Assembly (NCBI GenBank): GCA_043228905.1
Contig: JBHGNT010000015.1
Coordinates: 11,594,001-11,658,000 of the forward strand
DNA length: 64,000 nt
Direction: 5' to 3'
Origin: Azolla caroliniana
Taxonomy: Eukaryota > Polypodiophyta
Of this stretch, positions 1 through 10,862 are shown in pieces (the stretch's first letter is position 1; each line of letters starts with the position of its first letter). The notes under the pieces are model-generated. The model had not been told where the DNA came from. It searched no databases and saw nothing but the letters and a program-made list of their open reading frames with translations. The position numbers and the translations under genes were made by a program.

Positions 1-3
1 ATA

Positions 4-1075
4 ATGAATACTCAAATGGGGAGCGCTCTCCCTACCGAGAAGTTGGATCGAAACGACTTCGCATCTTGGGAGTATAAGATGCACCAATACCTTGTCGGAC
101 AAGGCTATTGGAGCTACATCAAAGGAGCGCATGAAGACAGACCCGCCGAAACGCCTCCCGGAGACGCGACATGGGAGCAAGCCGCAAGCCGCGTGATGTA
201 TTGCTTGGCGACATGTGTTCACGACCACATGCTCGGTTACATTCGAGAAGCCAAGACGTCGAAGGAAGCGTAGGAAAATCTACGAAAGATTTTCGCCGCC
301 AACACGACCGCGAGGAAGCTTCAACTCCGCCAAGAGTTGAACAACATTCAACAAAGGGACATGTCCATCATGACATACACCTTGAAGATCAAGGAGCTTT
401 GCGACTCGCTCAGCTCAATAAGCGTAAGTATAGATGATGATGAGATGGTGCAAATATGCCTCGGCGGTCTCACACCACAGTTTGGCGCGATGCGAACCGC
501 CGTTCTAGCACGGGAGAAATCTCCCTCCTTCTTCGAGCTCCAATCAATGCTATTGGTCGAAGAAAACCACGTGCGTACAAGGAGCAATGAGCCGGAAGGC
601 CACATGATCTACACGCACTCTAACGGAGGAAGAGGACGCAGACGAGCGAGAGGCCGATTCGGCCAAGGACAAGGCAGACGAGGTCCGACCTACGACAACA
701 ACTCCCAATTTTGGCTGCAAAACGGAAGCCAACGAGGAACCTTCGCAAGAAGGGGGAGCTTCCACTCCGGCCTGAGCTGTCAAAAAGCAACCGAATGCGG
801 ATATTGTGGAAAGCTCGGCCACCATGAAGAAGAGTGCCGAAAGAAGATGCGTGAATTGGCTTCCACAAGCCGACAACTCACGAATTACGCACACAATTCC
901 GACTACGAAGATTATAGCGGAATGTATGGGAACAAATCCGACTATGAAGATCGTGGCGGAATGTATGCGCACAACTCCGACCGTGGCGGAATGTTCATGA
1001 TGAAACATAGAGCAAACTCTATGTCGGCCTCTACCTCAACTAGTTCCTCTGGTCCGGAAGACGTATGGTTCGTCG
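4..1075 (+). pseudogene. A1 Gag (UBN2 type) with CCHC knuckle
   Basis: Nucleocapsid/capsid part of the copia polyprotein, which packages element RNA. It starts MNTQMGSALPTEKLD and continues with the conserved copia core SWEYKMHQYLVGQGYWSY. An in-frame TAG at 271 falls where relatives A2 and A3 have Trp (KEAW), consistent with G to A change. Translation resumes with the QELNNI region, then a basic RG-rich stretch, then a zinc knuckle CGYCGKLGHHEEEC (C-X2-C-X4-H-X4-C) near 795-840. Between knuckle and protease are about three short repeats of the type NSDYED-GGMY (880-1005). A missing base near 1077 throws the frame off just at the protease active-site triplet. Confidence 0.88.
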
Positions 1076-2281
1076 ATCTGGTGCCTCGAACCATATGACA
1101 TCGCATCAAGAATGGTTCCGAGAACTTCGAGAGCCGGACCGACCCGGCTATGTCGATACCGGAGACGACACTACGCACCCGATTCGGCACATCGGCAATG
1201 TTCCGTTCAGAAAAGAAGGTCAGAAAATTTACATTAAAAATGTCTTGCATTTATCGACCATTACAAAGAATTTGGTCTCTGTCGGCCAAATTGTAGAGCA
1301 AGGGATGCAAGTTCGATTTAATCAAGGCGGTTGCTTCATCGAAAAAGAGGGCCGACTCATCGCACGTGGACGAAGAGAGGGCCTGATGTTCATTCTCGAT
1401 TCACGCGAGGTGAAATCTGTCAAGTTCGCGAAAGGCACGAAAGCCGACTCCGACATAGAGTTATGGCACAAGCGGGCCATATAAATCTCCAAAAGCTCAA
1501 AGAAATGAAATCGAAAGGAGTTGTCCTCGGACTCCCAACATTCAAAGAGAAGGAGATTGAAGGTGTATGCGAAGCGTGCCAATTCGGCAAGCAACACCGA
1601 CACCCATTCCCGAAAGAGCGGAACATGAGCAAAGGTCTACTCGATGTAGTCCATTCTGATGTATGGGGACCGGCGCAGACGGCTACATTTAGCGGATGCC
1701 GATATTACGTGCTCTTCATCGACGACTTCTCCAGGCACACTTGGATCTACCCGATGCAGCAGAAGAGCGAAGTGTTCAGACACTTCCAAACTTTCAAGAA
1801 TGAAGTCGAGAAAGCCACGAGCCGACATGTATGTTGCCTTCGATCGGATGGCGGCAAGGAGTACTTCTCGGACGCCTTCACGGCGTATCTCCGAAAGGAA
1901 GGAATTCGGCGAGAATTCACTTGCCGACACACTCTGCAACAAAACGGGGTAACCGAGTGAAAAAATCGGCACATCCTCGAAGTAGCGCGAGCCATGATGA
2001 ACGAGAAGCATATGCCCAAGTCATATTGGGCCAAAGCTGCAAATATGGTCGTCTACCTAATGAACCGATGCACAACATCTGACGTGCACGAGGTCACTCC
2101 GCACGAAAAATACTTTGGAAAGAAGCCAGACTTATTGCACACCAGGATATTCGGCGCGATAGCATACGTGCACATCCCCGACGAGAAGCGTCAAAAGCTT
2201 GACCCGAAGTCCGAGAAATGTATCCTCGTAGGATACTCACTGGAGCAAAAGGGGTACAAGTGCTACAACCCCTCAACTTGA
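1065..2281 (+). pseudogene. A1 protease, GAG pre-integrase and integrase
   Basis: This region opens in the shifted frame at the protease active site (SGASNHMTSH), so aspartic protease is followed by the GAG pre-integrase zinc-binding segment (ELWHKR near 1460, then CEACQFGKQHR) and the integrase core. Visible catalytic-core landmarks are HSDVWGP near 1650, FIDDFSRHTWIY near 1720, and the DGGKEYFS segment near 1850. A TGA at 1958 sits where A3-type and other copia copies read a basic residue before the helix NRHILEVARAMM; a CGA to TGA change explains it. A further TGA at 2279 ends the open segment before the linker to reverse transcriptase. Dead as a single protein. Confidence 0.88.
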
Positions 2282-2416
2282 AAATCTTGAGTAAGTCGAG
2301 ACGTCGTATTTGACGAGTCCACATCCTGGTACACACCAGAGACAACTCCGACTTCGACTCCGCTCGACCCGGAATCCGTCGAACCAACGATAGAGGATGA
2401 AGATCGCCATACGCGC

Positions 2417-3622
2417 ATGTTCGAAGAAAGTCTGATCACGACCCGCCTGAGCGGACCACAAGAGCCTTTGAGCGATCAAAGCACATCACGGCCTAGCCTG
2501 AAGATGGACAAAGGAAAGACAAAAATGGCGGAATACGAAGACGATCGCTTTGATGACGATGAGTCGACTCACTCACTTGACAGTGAGTTCGGCGGCTTTG
2601 ATGTTCCAATCGGACCTAAGAAAGCCCTCATCTCTGCAAATGAAAAGCTCCGTCGCTCCACCCACGAAAAGAATCCGGTCAGCCGATTCGGCTACAACGA
2701 CTACATGGCATATCACTATGCCTTTATGACGAAGGTGGCGACAGTATGTGAGCCAGAAACATTCTCCGAAGCAGCCAAGGATCTGCGATGGATCGAAGCC
2801 ATGAACGAGGAGATGCAGGCATTATGCAAGAACGAGACGTGGGATCTCGTTCCCACCTCACCACACAAAAAGGCGATCGGATGCAGATGGATTTACAAAG
2901 TGAACTACAATGCCGACGGTTCCGTCAACCGCTACAAAGCGCAACTCGTAGCAAAAGGCTACGCCCAAACGCACGGAGTTGACTATGAGGAGACCTTTGC
3001 CCCGGTGGCAAAGATGACGACGGTACGAACCGTAATTGCGCTTGTCGCGGCGAAAGGGTGGCACCTCCATCAAATGGACGTCAAGAATGCCTTTCTCCAA
3101 GGAGAATTAGAAGAGGAGGTGTACATGATACAACCACCCGGCTTCAACTCGAGCACCCATCCAAAAGTGGTTTGCCGACTCAAGAAGCCACTCTATGGCC
3201 TCAAGCAAGCACCGCGTGCTTGGCATTCGAAGATAACGCAATATCTTCATCAAATTGGCTTCCGTATGTCAAAATCGGACAACTCCCTCTACATACGAAG
3301 CGATTCCGCAAGTCCGATCGTCATCATTTTATATGTGGATGACCTAGTCATTGGAGGTGAGCATCTCGTTGAAATTAATAAAGTCAAATCCCTCCTTTCC
3401 GACAAGTTCGAGATGACGGACATGAAGGAGCTCCACTACTTCCTTGGCATCGAGGTAATTCAGACTCCGGCCAGAATCTTGATCTCTCAACGACACTACA
3501 TCCTCAACTTGTTATACAAGTTTGGGATGGCTGAGTGCAAATCCGCGACAACCCCGCTCGATCACAATCTCAAACTAGATGCGAACTCCGGCACCAAAGC
3601 GTGTGAGCCGACTCAGTATTGA
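2417..3622 (+). pseudogene. A1 reverse transcriptase (RVT_2)
   Basis: A 401-residue open segment. An acidic linker (MFEESLITTRLSGPQE onward) is followed from about 2700 by the copia RVT_2 domain: WIEAMNEEMQAL, GCRWIYKVNYNADGSV, ETFAPVAKMTTVR, HQMDVKNAFLQGELEEEVYM, LYGLKQAPRAWH and the catalytic YVDD box (ILYVDDLVIGG, near 3333). All reverse-transcriptase motifs look complete, so this is the best-preserved part of A1. The TGA at 3620 falls in the conserved YRQLIGSLIYL motif, where a CGA to TGA change accounts for it. A2 and A3 lack this whole domain. Confidence 0.93.
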
Positions 3623-4318
3623 CAACTCATTGGGAGTCTCATCTACCTCACGATCACACGATTTGATCTCAGTTATCCGGTCGGTCTCCTTAGCCAATTC
3701 ATGCAAACACCATGTGATACTCACTTGGATTGCGCTAAGCGAGCTCTACGCTACGTGAGCGGCACAATGGATTGCGACATCCTCTACAAGACCGCGATGC
3801 CAATACGACTCGAGGGGTACACAGACGCCGATTGGGCCGACTATAAAGCTAATAGAAGATCAATCTCCGGATTTGTTTTCTCCGTCGGCAGCGGAGCAAT
3901 ATCCTGGAGTAGCAAGAAGTAGCCTACCGTCGCTCTTTCGAGTACGGAGGTGGAATACAGGGGCGCAGCCGTAGCTGCGTGTGAAGCCGTATCACTCAAG
4001 AGGATTTTGAAGGATATGGGCGTACCCATCAAGGATCCGACTTCCCTTTACTGCGACAACATGAGCAGTATCTATCTGGCTCGGAACCCGGTGTTCAACG
4101 TGCGGACAAAGCACATCGAAGTGCACTATCACTTCATCCGAGAGCGTGTTCTGGCTGGCGATGTCGACCTACAACACATTAGCACCAATCCTCAAATGGC
4201 CGACATCTTCACTAAAGCCTTAGGAGCCGACAAGCTATGGCAATTCATGACCAATCTCAGGTTGATGATCCCTGACCTACCAAGCTTGAGGGGGAGTACT
4301 GAAGACATTACGCAATAA
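3623..4318 (+). pseudogene. A1 C-terminal RT tail and copia RNase H
   Basis: Continues in frame from the stop at 3620: LIGSLIYLTITRFDLSYPV, then RNase H with DADWAD (near 3825), SISGFVFSVGSGAISWSSKK, a TAG at 3920 in place of the usual Gln of KKQPTVALSS, then TEVEYRGAA, YCDNMSSIYLARNPV and the C-terminal ADIFTKALG motif. The RNase H removes template RNA during reverse transcription. Ends with a normal TAA at 4316. The TAG and the preceding TGA are both single C to T changes. Confidence 0.92.
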
Positions 4319-4565
4319 CGCGTGGATTCTGCAAACCGCGCACATTACACAATAACGCGTGGATTACGCAACCACGCAACAAAGCCACTAAGAAAGACGC
4401 AAGCCGAAGCATAGACTTCGCAACTACGCACAACGCAAGCTGGAGCATGGATTCCGCAACTCTGCATAAAGTGAGTCGACACGAGTCGACGCGGACTCCG
4501 GAATGCGGGTCGAAGCGGATTTCAGATATCGTCTGAAACCGACCCGACTTGAGCTTGAGGGGACG
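4319..4565 (+). other. A1 3' untranslated spacer with polypurine tract
   Basis: No coding frame. The first half carries loose repeats of an ACGCGTGGATTNNGCAA-type unit. It ends in GAGCTTGAGGGGACG, the purine-rich tract directly before the LTR that primes plus-strand DNA in LTR elements. An earlier GAGGGGGAGTA at 4289 is a second possible tract. Confidence 0.6.
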
Positions 4566-4957
4566 TGTTGAGAATCAAGCTCAACTTGGTCTAGTGTGTG
4601 AACTCACCTTGAGAGTGAATAGACACTCCAACGGTCAAGAGTCACCATTAAGTCACCTCTTTGTATTCTTGCATTTAGTATGAGTCATAGAATCATATTC
4701 TATGACACATAACTTATGAGCTTTCACATTCCCCATGCTCCATGATCCTTGTAGTTAATGAAGAGAGAGGGTGACTACATAAAGCACCCTCCTCCCACCT
4801 TGTATAGTGTTGAGTCTTTCTCCTTTGTTAATATACTTAACCTTGTGTATTCTTTGTGTTTTACTCCTTGTCTCTCTCACTCTCTCTCTCTCACACATAC
4901 ACACACATAACTCATATCTCTTCCGCTTCACAAGAATCCATCTCTTGATTCGTTACA
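4566..4957 (+). repeat. A1 3' LTR (392 bp)
   Basis: Starts TGTTGAGAATCAAGCTCAAC straight after the polypurine tract and ends CGTTACA, giving the usual TG...CA ends. The start matches the LTR starts of A2 and A3. A CT/CA microsatellite lies at about 4868-4910. Only one copy is in view, so the 3' boundary is set from the CA end alone. Confidence 0.75.
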
Positions 4958-5286
4958 GATATGTCCTTCTATGTGGAAGCATAGAAGGTAGAAATGCAGG
5001 AAACCTCCAAATGAAGAGATTGGGTAGTAGTAAAGCTCCAAACTGAATCCTTGAGATACAAGAGGCTAAGCCAAGCTAAGAAATATGTGAAAGGATACTA
5101 CTCAAGGAATACAATATCTATGACTACTTTAGGATGACAAAGAAGGATTTGATGGATTGGGTCAAGCTGTTTGAGAAAGTGATGAGTGCCACTAAGAGTC
5201 TCCAAGAATTTGGAAAATGATTTGATCGACTGTTGGCACTTGATAGGACCATTTGAACTCAAGTAAAGTCATGTATTCCTTGAGCA
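4958..5286 (+). pseudogene. Relic Z: fragment of gypsy Gag, G/H family
   Basis: Not open, but one frame reads ILLKEYNIYDYFRMTKKDL, then MDWVKLFEKVMSATK, then LLALDRTI with three stops. This lines up with the Gag of element G (LLEKYGLDDALRLSKRRFMEWVE, LSALDRTILDTS). It is therefore an old Gag piece of the same family as G and H. The homology stops at the truncated LTR of A2. Further pieces lie at 8992-9175 and perhaps 18652-18892, so A1, A2 and A3 seem to have landed in one older element. Confidence 0.72.
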
Positions 5287-5424
5287 TTTGATCCAGAATA
5301 TCCCACTTAAGTACAAGGTCCTATTTAAGGCGTTATAGTCAACACTTCTAACTAGATTCTATCTAGGTAACTACGAAGTTACATTGTTGAATAACTAAAC
5401 TAAGTTGAGCTTGATCTCTCAACA
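5287..5424 (-). repeat. A2 3' LTR, truncated (138 bp)
   Basis: Matches the right-hand part of the LTR at 8557-8991 from GATCYAGAATATCCCACTT up to CTCTCAACA. About 300 bp of the outer end is lost and replaced by relic Z Gag sequence. The polypurine tract abuts it at 5425-5440. Confidence 0.82.
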
Positions 5425-5431
5425 CGCCCCC

Positions 5432-6007
5432 TCAAGCTGAAGTGTGAGGCGTCCGACATCCGGCGTTGTTTTCGGCGTTATCTGACTTTCGATGTCGGCT
5501 TCCGTGTGGCTTCCATCCGGCCTTTTGCTTTATTTGCCGTGGCAATCTCGGGTCCTCCACCTCAAGCCGGTGATGAAGGCTTGTAGTGTGTGGGCGAAGG
5601 TCGGCTACTTCCACCCATCGTGGTTTACGAGCTGCTTCGGTAAAGTTCATGGGCTCTTGTTCGGCCGCTACCTTCATCGCGAAGGCGCAATGATGGGCCA
5701 TGTACTCGTTGTAGCCGTGCCGAGTGACGGGGTTCTTTGCTCTACACGAGTGTCGAAGTTTTTCTCTCGCCGATGTGAGCGCCTTCTTTACTCCGGGTGT
5801 ACGCATGATGGGTACACCGAACTCACTATCTAGTGAGGGAGTCAATCCATCCGAATCATTGTTGTCGAGGTGATCGACTTCGTTTTCGGGCATCTTGCCC
5901 TTGCCCTTGCCCTTGCCCGATATCGGACTTGCCCGCGACGTCCTTGGGTCACATGAAGATTCTTGTGGACCAATAAGCTCGGTCGTAATCAGACTTTCTT
6001 CATTCAT
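5432..6007 (-). pseudogene. A2 linker fused to 3' tail (RT/RNase H deleted)
   Basis: Starts MNEESLITTELIGPQESS, the acidic linker that precedes reverse transcriptase in A1 (MFEESLITTRLSGPQE), and runs through VTRHGYNEYMAHHCAFAMK to NFTEAARKPRWVEVA. In A1 the reverse-transcriptase core follows at this point. Here the frame instead enters DLRPHTTSLHHRLEVEDPR and ends at the polypurine tract. The joint is open, so a fused tail could have been translated, but no catalytic motif of RT or RNase H remains. A GK-rich repeat (GKGKGK) sits in the linker. Confidence 0.85.
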
Positions 6008-6963
6008 GTGCGCGAGTTGATCTTCGGCTTCTACCTCTTGTTCGGCGTAATCCGCATTGAGCGTAGTTGGAGTTGAAGAGGTCTCTGGTGCATACCAAGA
6101 TGCGTACTCGTCGAAGACTACGTCTCGACTTACGCGAACTTCTCACATAGACGGGTTGTAGCACTTGTACGCCTTCTTCTCGGACAAGTATCCTACGAGG
6201 ATACATCTCTTCGACTTCTCGTCGGGCTTTTTTCATTGTTTGTTCGGGATGCGTACATTCGCAATGCTTCCGAACACTTTGAGATGCGACAATATCGGCT
6301 ACCTTCCAACAAGGAGCTCATATGGAGTTAGCTCATGCACTCCATTCGTGGGGCATCAATTCATGAGATAGACTGCTGTGGATGCCGCTTCGGCCCAATA
6401 GAAATTCGGCATGTGCTTCTCATGCATCATGGCGCATGCTACCTCGAGTATTTGCCGATTCTACCTTTCGGCTACTCAATTTTTTTGGGGTGTGTGTCGG
6501 CACGAGAATTCTCTCCGAATGCCTTCACTTTGGAGGTAGGACATGAATTCGTCAGAGAAGTATTCCTTTCCTCGATCCGATCGTAGGCATCGAATGTGCC
6601 GACCGGTTTCTTTTTTACTTGCCCCTTGAGCTTTTGGAAGTGGGAGAACACTTCGCTCTTCTTCTTCTCGGGTAGATCCACGCGTAGCGCAAGTAGTCGT
6701 CGATGAAGGTTACGTAGTATCGGCATCCGTCGATCGTCAGCGTTTGAACCGGTCCCCATACATCCGAGTGTATGACGTCGAGGAGGCCTTTGCTTGTGGA
6801 GCTCTCCTTCGGGAATGGGAGTTGATGTTGTTTGCCGAGTTGACACGCTTCGCATACTCGGTCGACTCGTTTCGTCTCGAATGTCGGAAGTCTGATGACG
6901 ACTCCCTTTGTTTGCATAGCTTAGAGCCGTTGGAGGTTGATGTGGCTGATTCTTTTGTGCCAC
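6000..6963 (-). pseudogene. A2 integrase, fragmented
   Basis: Read leftwards from 6963 in more than one frame: pre-integrase motif VCEACQLGKQHQLPFPKE, then HSDVWGPVQTLTIDGCRYYV, FIDDYLRYAWIY, then a shift into KSEVFSHFQKLKGQVKKK and later a basic block with the copia integrase C-terminal signature near 6100-6240. At least two frameshifts and several stops break it. Integrase would insert element cDNA into the genome; this one cannot. Confidence 0.8.
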
Positions 6964-8054
6964 AACTCGATGTTCGTCTCGTTTTTGAGACCTTTAGCGT
7001 ACATTGCCAATTTCACCTCATTCGAATCGAGGATGAACATTCGGCCTTCTCTCCACCCCTTAGGTACGACTCGACCATCTTTCTCGATTAAACAACCTTC
7101 GTTGTTGAAGCGAACTTGAATGCCTTGCTCCACGATTTGGCCGACCGAGACCAAATTCTTCATTATTGTGGACACGTGCAAGACATTCTTGATGCAAGTT
7201 TGCTCGCCTTCTTTCCCAAATGGGACATTGCCGATGTGCCGAATGGGGTGCGTGGTGTCGTCTCCCGTCTCTATGAAGCCGGGTCGATCCGGTGTTCGTA
7301 AATCACGAAACCACTCTTCATGAGATGTCATGTGATGTGAGGTGCCGGAATCGATGAACCACACGTCTTCCGAGTTGGAGGTGCTTGCGGAGTTGGAGAC
7401 CGTCATAGAGTTCGCTCTATGCCTCATTACGAACATTCCGCCACAGTCGCCGTAGTCGGAATTTGGGGCGTAATTTGTAAACATTTCACTATGATCGTTG
7501 TAGTCGGAATTCGACGCGTGATTCGTGAACATTCCGCTACGGTTGTTGTGGTTGGAGTTCGATGCGTAGTTTGTGAGGTGTCGACTTGTTGAAGCCGACT
7601 CCCTTCTCTTTTTCCGACACTCCACCTCGTAGTGGCCGATTTTGCCGCAATAATTGCAAGTTGCGGGCCTCATTTTCCGACCTTGTTCGACTTGGAAACT
7701 CCCCCTTCTTCCGAAGGTTCCTTGATGGCTTCCTCTTCTACCGCCACAACCTCTTCCTCGACCACCATCGGAATTCGAGATAAACATTTGTCCTTCTGGT
7801 GCCTTGCTTTTGGTTCGGACGTGGTTTTCTTCGACCAATAACATCGATTTGAGGTTGAAGAACGAAGGAGAGTTTTCTCTCACCAAGATTGCCGTCCGTA
7901 GTGGATCAAATCGTTGTGTAAGGCCGTCCAAGAATACTTGAAGCATCTTGTCTTCGTTGACGTTTATTTTGATGGAGCCAAGCGAGTCGCAAATGCTCTT
8001 GATTTTGGCGGCGTAGTCCGACACAAACATGTCTTTTTGTCGAATGTTATTCAA
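6921..8054 (-). pseudogene. A2 Gag C-terminal half, CCHC knuckle and protease
   Basis: A 377-residue open segment. It begins at the conserved MNNIRQKDMFVSDYAAKIK, has the UBN2 core VNEDKMLQVFLDGLTQRFD, a glycine/arginine-rich stretch, knuckle CNYCGKIGHYEVEC, and three tandem repeats of the type NSDYND-GMF (about 7440-7590). The protease active site FIDSGTSHHMTSH is canonical. The segment ends in the pre-integrase region (ELWHKRISHINLQRL). It is the longest undamaged A-family Gag-protease in the window. It stops where the frame shifts into integrase. Confidence 0.88.
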
Positions 8055-8249
8055 CTCTTGTCAGAGTTGAAGCTTTTGGGCGGTTGTGTTGGCAGGGAAC
8101 ATTTTCTTTAAGTTCTCCCACGCCTCTATGGGCGTCTTGGTGTCTCGAATGTGGCTAAGCATGTGGTCATGGACACCTATTGCCAAGCAATACATGACTC
8201 GACTAGCCGCTTGTTCCCATGTTGTGTAGTCAGCGTTCTTTGAGTCGGG

Positions 8250-8387
8250 TTAATTTTCTTTAGCGTCATTGATGTAGCTCCAATACCCTTGGCCGACGAG
8301 GTATTGGGTCATCTTGTACTCCCAAGATGAATAATTGCTCCAATCTAGCTTTTTTCTAGGGAGCGAGCTACCTATTTGTGTGTTCAT
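8250..8387 (-). pseudogene. A2 Gag N-terminus
   Basis: Starts MNTQIGSSLPRKKLDWSN and continues SSWEYKMTQYLVGQGYWSYI, the same start as A1 and A3. The ATG at 8387 lies about 170 bases inside the LTR. The frame stops at 8250 (a TAA in the acidic loop) before rejoining the rest of Gag near 8210 to 8054. Confidence 0.85.
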
Positions 8388-8538
8388 GTTGATTGTGTCT
8401 TCTCTTCTTTTTGCTTTTCTTCCTTCGATCACGTATACGTGCTACGTAGCGGCACTATGGTAGCCGATAGCCGTATTTTGTCATCGGCATCTCGAACACA
8501 CAATCACGAAGTTGGGTGGGCTTAGTGGATTTTCTAAA

Positions 8539-8556
8539 CCACACGCTCTGATACCA
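8539..8556 (-). other. A2 primer binding site
   Basis: On the minus strand reads TGGTATCAGAGCGTGTGG directly inside the LTR end at 8557. TGGTATCAGAGC is complementary to the 3' end of plant initiator Met tRNA, the normal copia primer. Confidence 0.88.
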
Positions 8557-8991
8557 TGTTAAGGATTAGGTAATTAATTAAGAGTTAATTAGTACCTAAT
8601 TATGTGATTAAGTTAAGTGCAGAAGATTATGTGATATGTGTGTGTATGTGTGTGAGAGGAAGAGAGAGAGGAGAGATACACTTATGAACAACACAAGATG
8701 GGGGATGAGTAAACTAGAGTTTATATTATAAAACATCATCAAATACAAGAATACCCACAATGAGGTATATATACATCTCATGTGCAAAGGTGCACATGTG
8801 AGTAGAATATAGGTACTAATGTGTAAGTCCTATATTAAATGTACTTAGGAGTGGAGGATCTAGAATATCCCACTTAAGTACAAGGTCCTATTTAAGGTGT
8901 TATAGTCAACACTTCTAACTAGATTCTATCTAGGTAACTACGAAGTTACATTGTTGACTAACTAAACTAAGGTGAACTTGATCTCTCAATA
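8557..8991 (-). repeat. A2 5' LTR (435 bp)
   Basis: On the plus strand runs from TGTTAAGGATTAGG to ATCTCTCAATA. The terminal CA has become TA, as comparison with 5424 shows. It contains GA/GT-rich microsatellites (8638-8680). Its last 135 bp match the truncated copy at 5287-5424. Confidence 0.88.
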
Positions 8992-9175
8992 GTCACTACA
9001 ACATAACTTTGTCTATTTTGTTGAAAATTGGATCCACTCATCTAAGACAAGTTGGCTTCTTAACATGAACTTTGGGGTCTACCAAAACTATGAGGTCTTG
9101 GTTGAAGAGAAAAGGAAAAGGATGATGAAAGTGGTCCCTCTAAAAACAATGACATTTGAGAAGCTTAAAGGAGAG
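8992..9175 (+). pseudogene. Relic Z: second Gag fragment
   Basis: One frame reads NFGVYQNYEVLVEEKRKR, which matches element G (CQNYEALVEEKRVGK) and element H (HEVIVEEKRKRLDDE). This places it further along the same Gag than the piece at 4958-5286, on the same strand and in the expected order. It is cut on the right by A3, whose 5-bp target duplication GAGAG is bases 9171-9175. Confidence 0.7.
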
Positions 9176-9519
9176 TGTTGAGATATCAAGCTCAACTAGG
9201 TTTAGTTATTTAGTCAACCATGTAACTTAGTAGTTACAAAATTAGAATCTAGTTAGAAGTGTTGACCTTAAAGCTTTAAATAGGATTTTGTACTTTATGG
9301 GGATGCATTCTAGATCCTCCAATACCAAGTTCATTAAATATAGGACTTACATCCTTGTACCTATATTGTCCTCACATATGTGCACCCTTGCAGATGAGAT
9401 GTATATATACTTCATTGTGGGTATCTTTGTTCTTTGATGCTTATTAATACAGAGAAAGGTCTTTAGCTACTCTCTTGTTAATCATCCCCCATTTTATATT
9501 ATTGTTCATAAGTATATCT
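9176..9519 (+). repeat. A3 5' LTR, first piece
   Basis: Begins TGTTGAGATATCAAGCTCAA and parallels the 3' LTR from 18190. It ends with TATCT (9515-9519), the target duplication of solo LTR S1. Confidence 0.9.
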
Positions 9520-10165
9520 TGGTGAGAAATCAATGTGGAATAGATCACAATGAACGAACTATGCGTTGAAATACGAATTACAGAAATGCCAGAAAAACAA
9601 GACACACAACAGTGCACAGAGATTTACGTGGAAACCCTAAAACGGGGAAAACCACGGGTGAACAAAATCTTCACTATACAAAGTGGATATACAAGACCGA
9701 GATGATTACAACACTCTGTCGAGTGTATTAGCCGCACAAGACTCTTCGCGTCTGCTATTACACACACAGCTATGGCGCGGCTCTATTCCCTTCTCCTGCA
9801 CACTACAACTTCTGTTTCTACTCTATTCGTCCCCCACATAAAGTTTGCCCTAGTTGTATATATACTTACACAACTTTCTGGCTATTTACATACGTAGCCC
9901 TCATGGGGCGCACACTTAGACTATTTACAAGTATAGTCACTCATCAACTCAGCTCCTCTCTCTTTCCCATCTTGAGGGACTTGTTTCCACACATCATCAT
10001 TATTATTATTACTATAATAATAAGAGTCGAATCTTCAAACAATCGACTCACTGTTTTCGACTCTTCGACTACCGACTTTCCGAACAGTCGGATCTTCCCT
10101 GTCATTGACTGTCGGCTTTCTGATCAGTCAGTTCTTCCTCCCACTGGAGGGACATATTCCCAAGA
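9520..10165 (-). mobile_element. Solo LTR S1 inside the A3 LTR
   Basis: 646 bp flanked by TATCT at 9515-9519 and 10166-10170. On the plus strand it runs TGGTGAGAAATC to TATTCCCAAGA. On the minus strand it therefore begins TCTTGGGAATATGTCCCTCC, close to the start of B-family LTRs (TGTTGGGAAAAC). It shares other B-LTR features, including the TTTACGTGGAAACCC block and the CTAGTTGTATATATAC segment. No internal region remains, so it is most likely the product of LTR-LTR recombination. An ATT/ATA microsatellite lies at 9993-10025. Confidence 0.85.
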
Positions 10166-10170
10166 TATCT

Positions 10171-10261
10171 TCCTCTCTCTCTTCCTCACACACACATACA
10201 CACACAAATCACATAATATTCCGCTGCTTTATCAATACTCACGTAATTAGACCCTAATTAA
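10171..10261 (+). repeat. A3 5' LTR, second piece
   Basis: Continues the LTR (CACACACAAATCACATAAT) in parallel with 18540-18620. It ends with ATTAA (10257-10261), the target duplication of B1. Confidence 0.9.
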
Positions 10262-10862
10262 CGTTAGGATCGTGACCGGCCACAATCAGTCTCACTTTCT
10301 AATGTTCGGGTGCAAAGATCAAGAAAGATAGTGCATAGATAGAAAAACATGAAGGTAGACAAAAACCAAGTACAAAGACACAAGGTATTTAACGTGGAAC
10401 CCCGAAAAGGGGAAAACCACGGGGGTCCACAAACCTTGAGAAATAGGATCATTATGATAGAGGAGAAGTACAATAAGAAACTCGGTGGAAACGACCTCGA
10501 GTTCTTCTTCGTTAAACAGACGGCCGTAGAGTTACTACTCTCACTCTCTCTCACTCTCTCTCTCTCTCTCTCACTCACTCACCACAGTTCCGGAGGCAAC
10601 TACCATAGTGTAACTGTACAACTATATTGATTCTACTACATCACACCTTTTCATAAAGTTTTCCTTAGTTGTTTATATACTAAAACAACTTTCAGGTTAT
10701 TTACAAATACAACCCACAAGGGCCACATGTAGACTATTTACAATTATAGCCCCTCGAATCAGTCACAAAATCAGATTTCGATTTCGGTTTCGGTTTCGGC
10801 CTCGGCCAAGTTTACTCATCGATTCGGCACGTCCTATCCGGAGGGAATTGGTTTTCCCAACA
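10262..10862 (-). repeat. B1 3' LTR
   Basis: Plus-strand ends CGTTAGGATCGTGACCGG and GGTTTTCCCAACA. Collinear with 14493-15098 apart from scattered changes and a longer CT microsatellite (10541-10574). The polypurine tract AGTGAAGAGGGAGTT (minus strand) abuts it at 10863. Confidence 0.9.

Larger units (their letters stand above)
1..4957 (+). mobile_element. Copia element A1, 5'-truncated by window edge
   Basis: Ty1/copia retrotransposon read 5' to 3': Gag, protease, integrase, RVT_2 reverse transcriptase, RNase H, untranslated spacer, 3' LTR. The 5' LTR lies left of the window, since the Gag start codon is at base 4. Domain order (integrase before reverse transcriptase) is diagnostic of copia. 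The frame is broken by several stops and at least one single-base deletion, so this is a dead copy. It is the fullest member here of a family that also includes A2 and A3, which share its Gag start and LTR terminus but have lost reverse transcriptase. The five bases after its LTR (GATAT) would be the target duplication, but the partner is out of view. Confidence 0.93.
5287..8991 (-). mobile_element. Copia element A2, lacking RT and RNase H
   Basis: Minus-strand copia element. In its own orientation: 5' LTR (8557-8991), primer site, Gag with knuckle, protease, integrase, linker, then a short tail and polypurine tract (AGCTTGAGGGGGCG) followed by a 3' LTR fragment. RVT_2 and RNase H are absent: the linker reading NFTEAARKPRWVE passes in a few codons to a tail that lies next to the polypurine tract. 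A3 has the same arrangement, so this is a non-autonomous form that would have needed enzymes in trans. The outer part of the 3' LTR is missing, so no target duplication can be checked. Confidence 0.9.

Noticed and set aside
9776-10250. Short open frame around 9903-10250 as a host gene
   Set aside because: It crosses the S1 border and the A3 LTR and consists of microsatellite-derived Ile and Leu runs.
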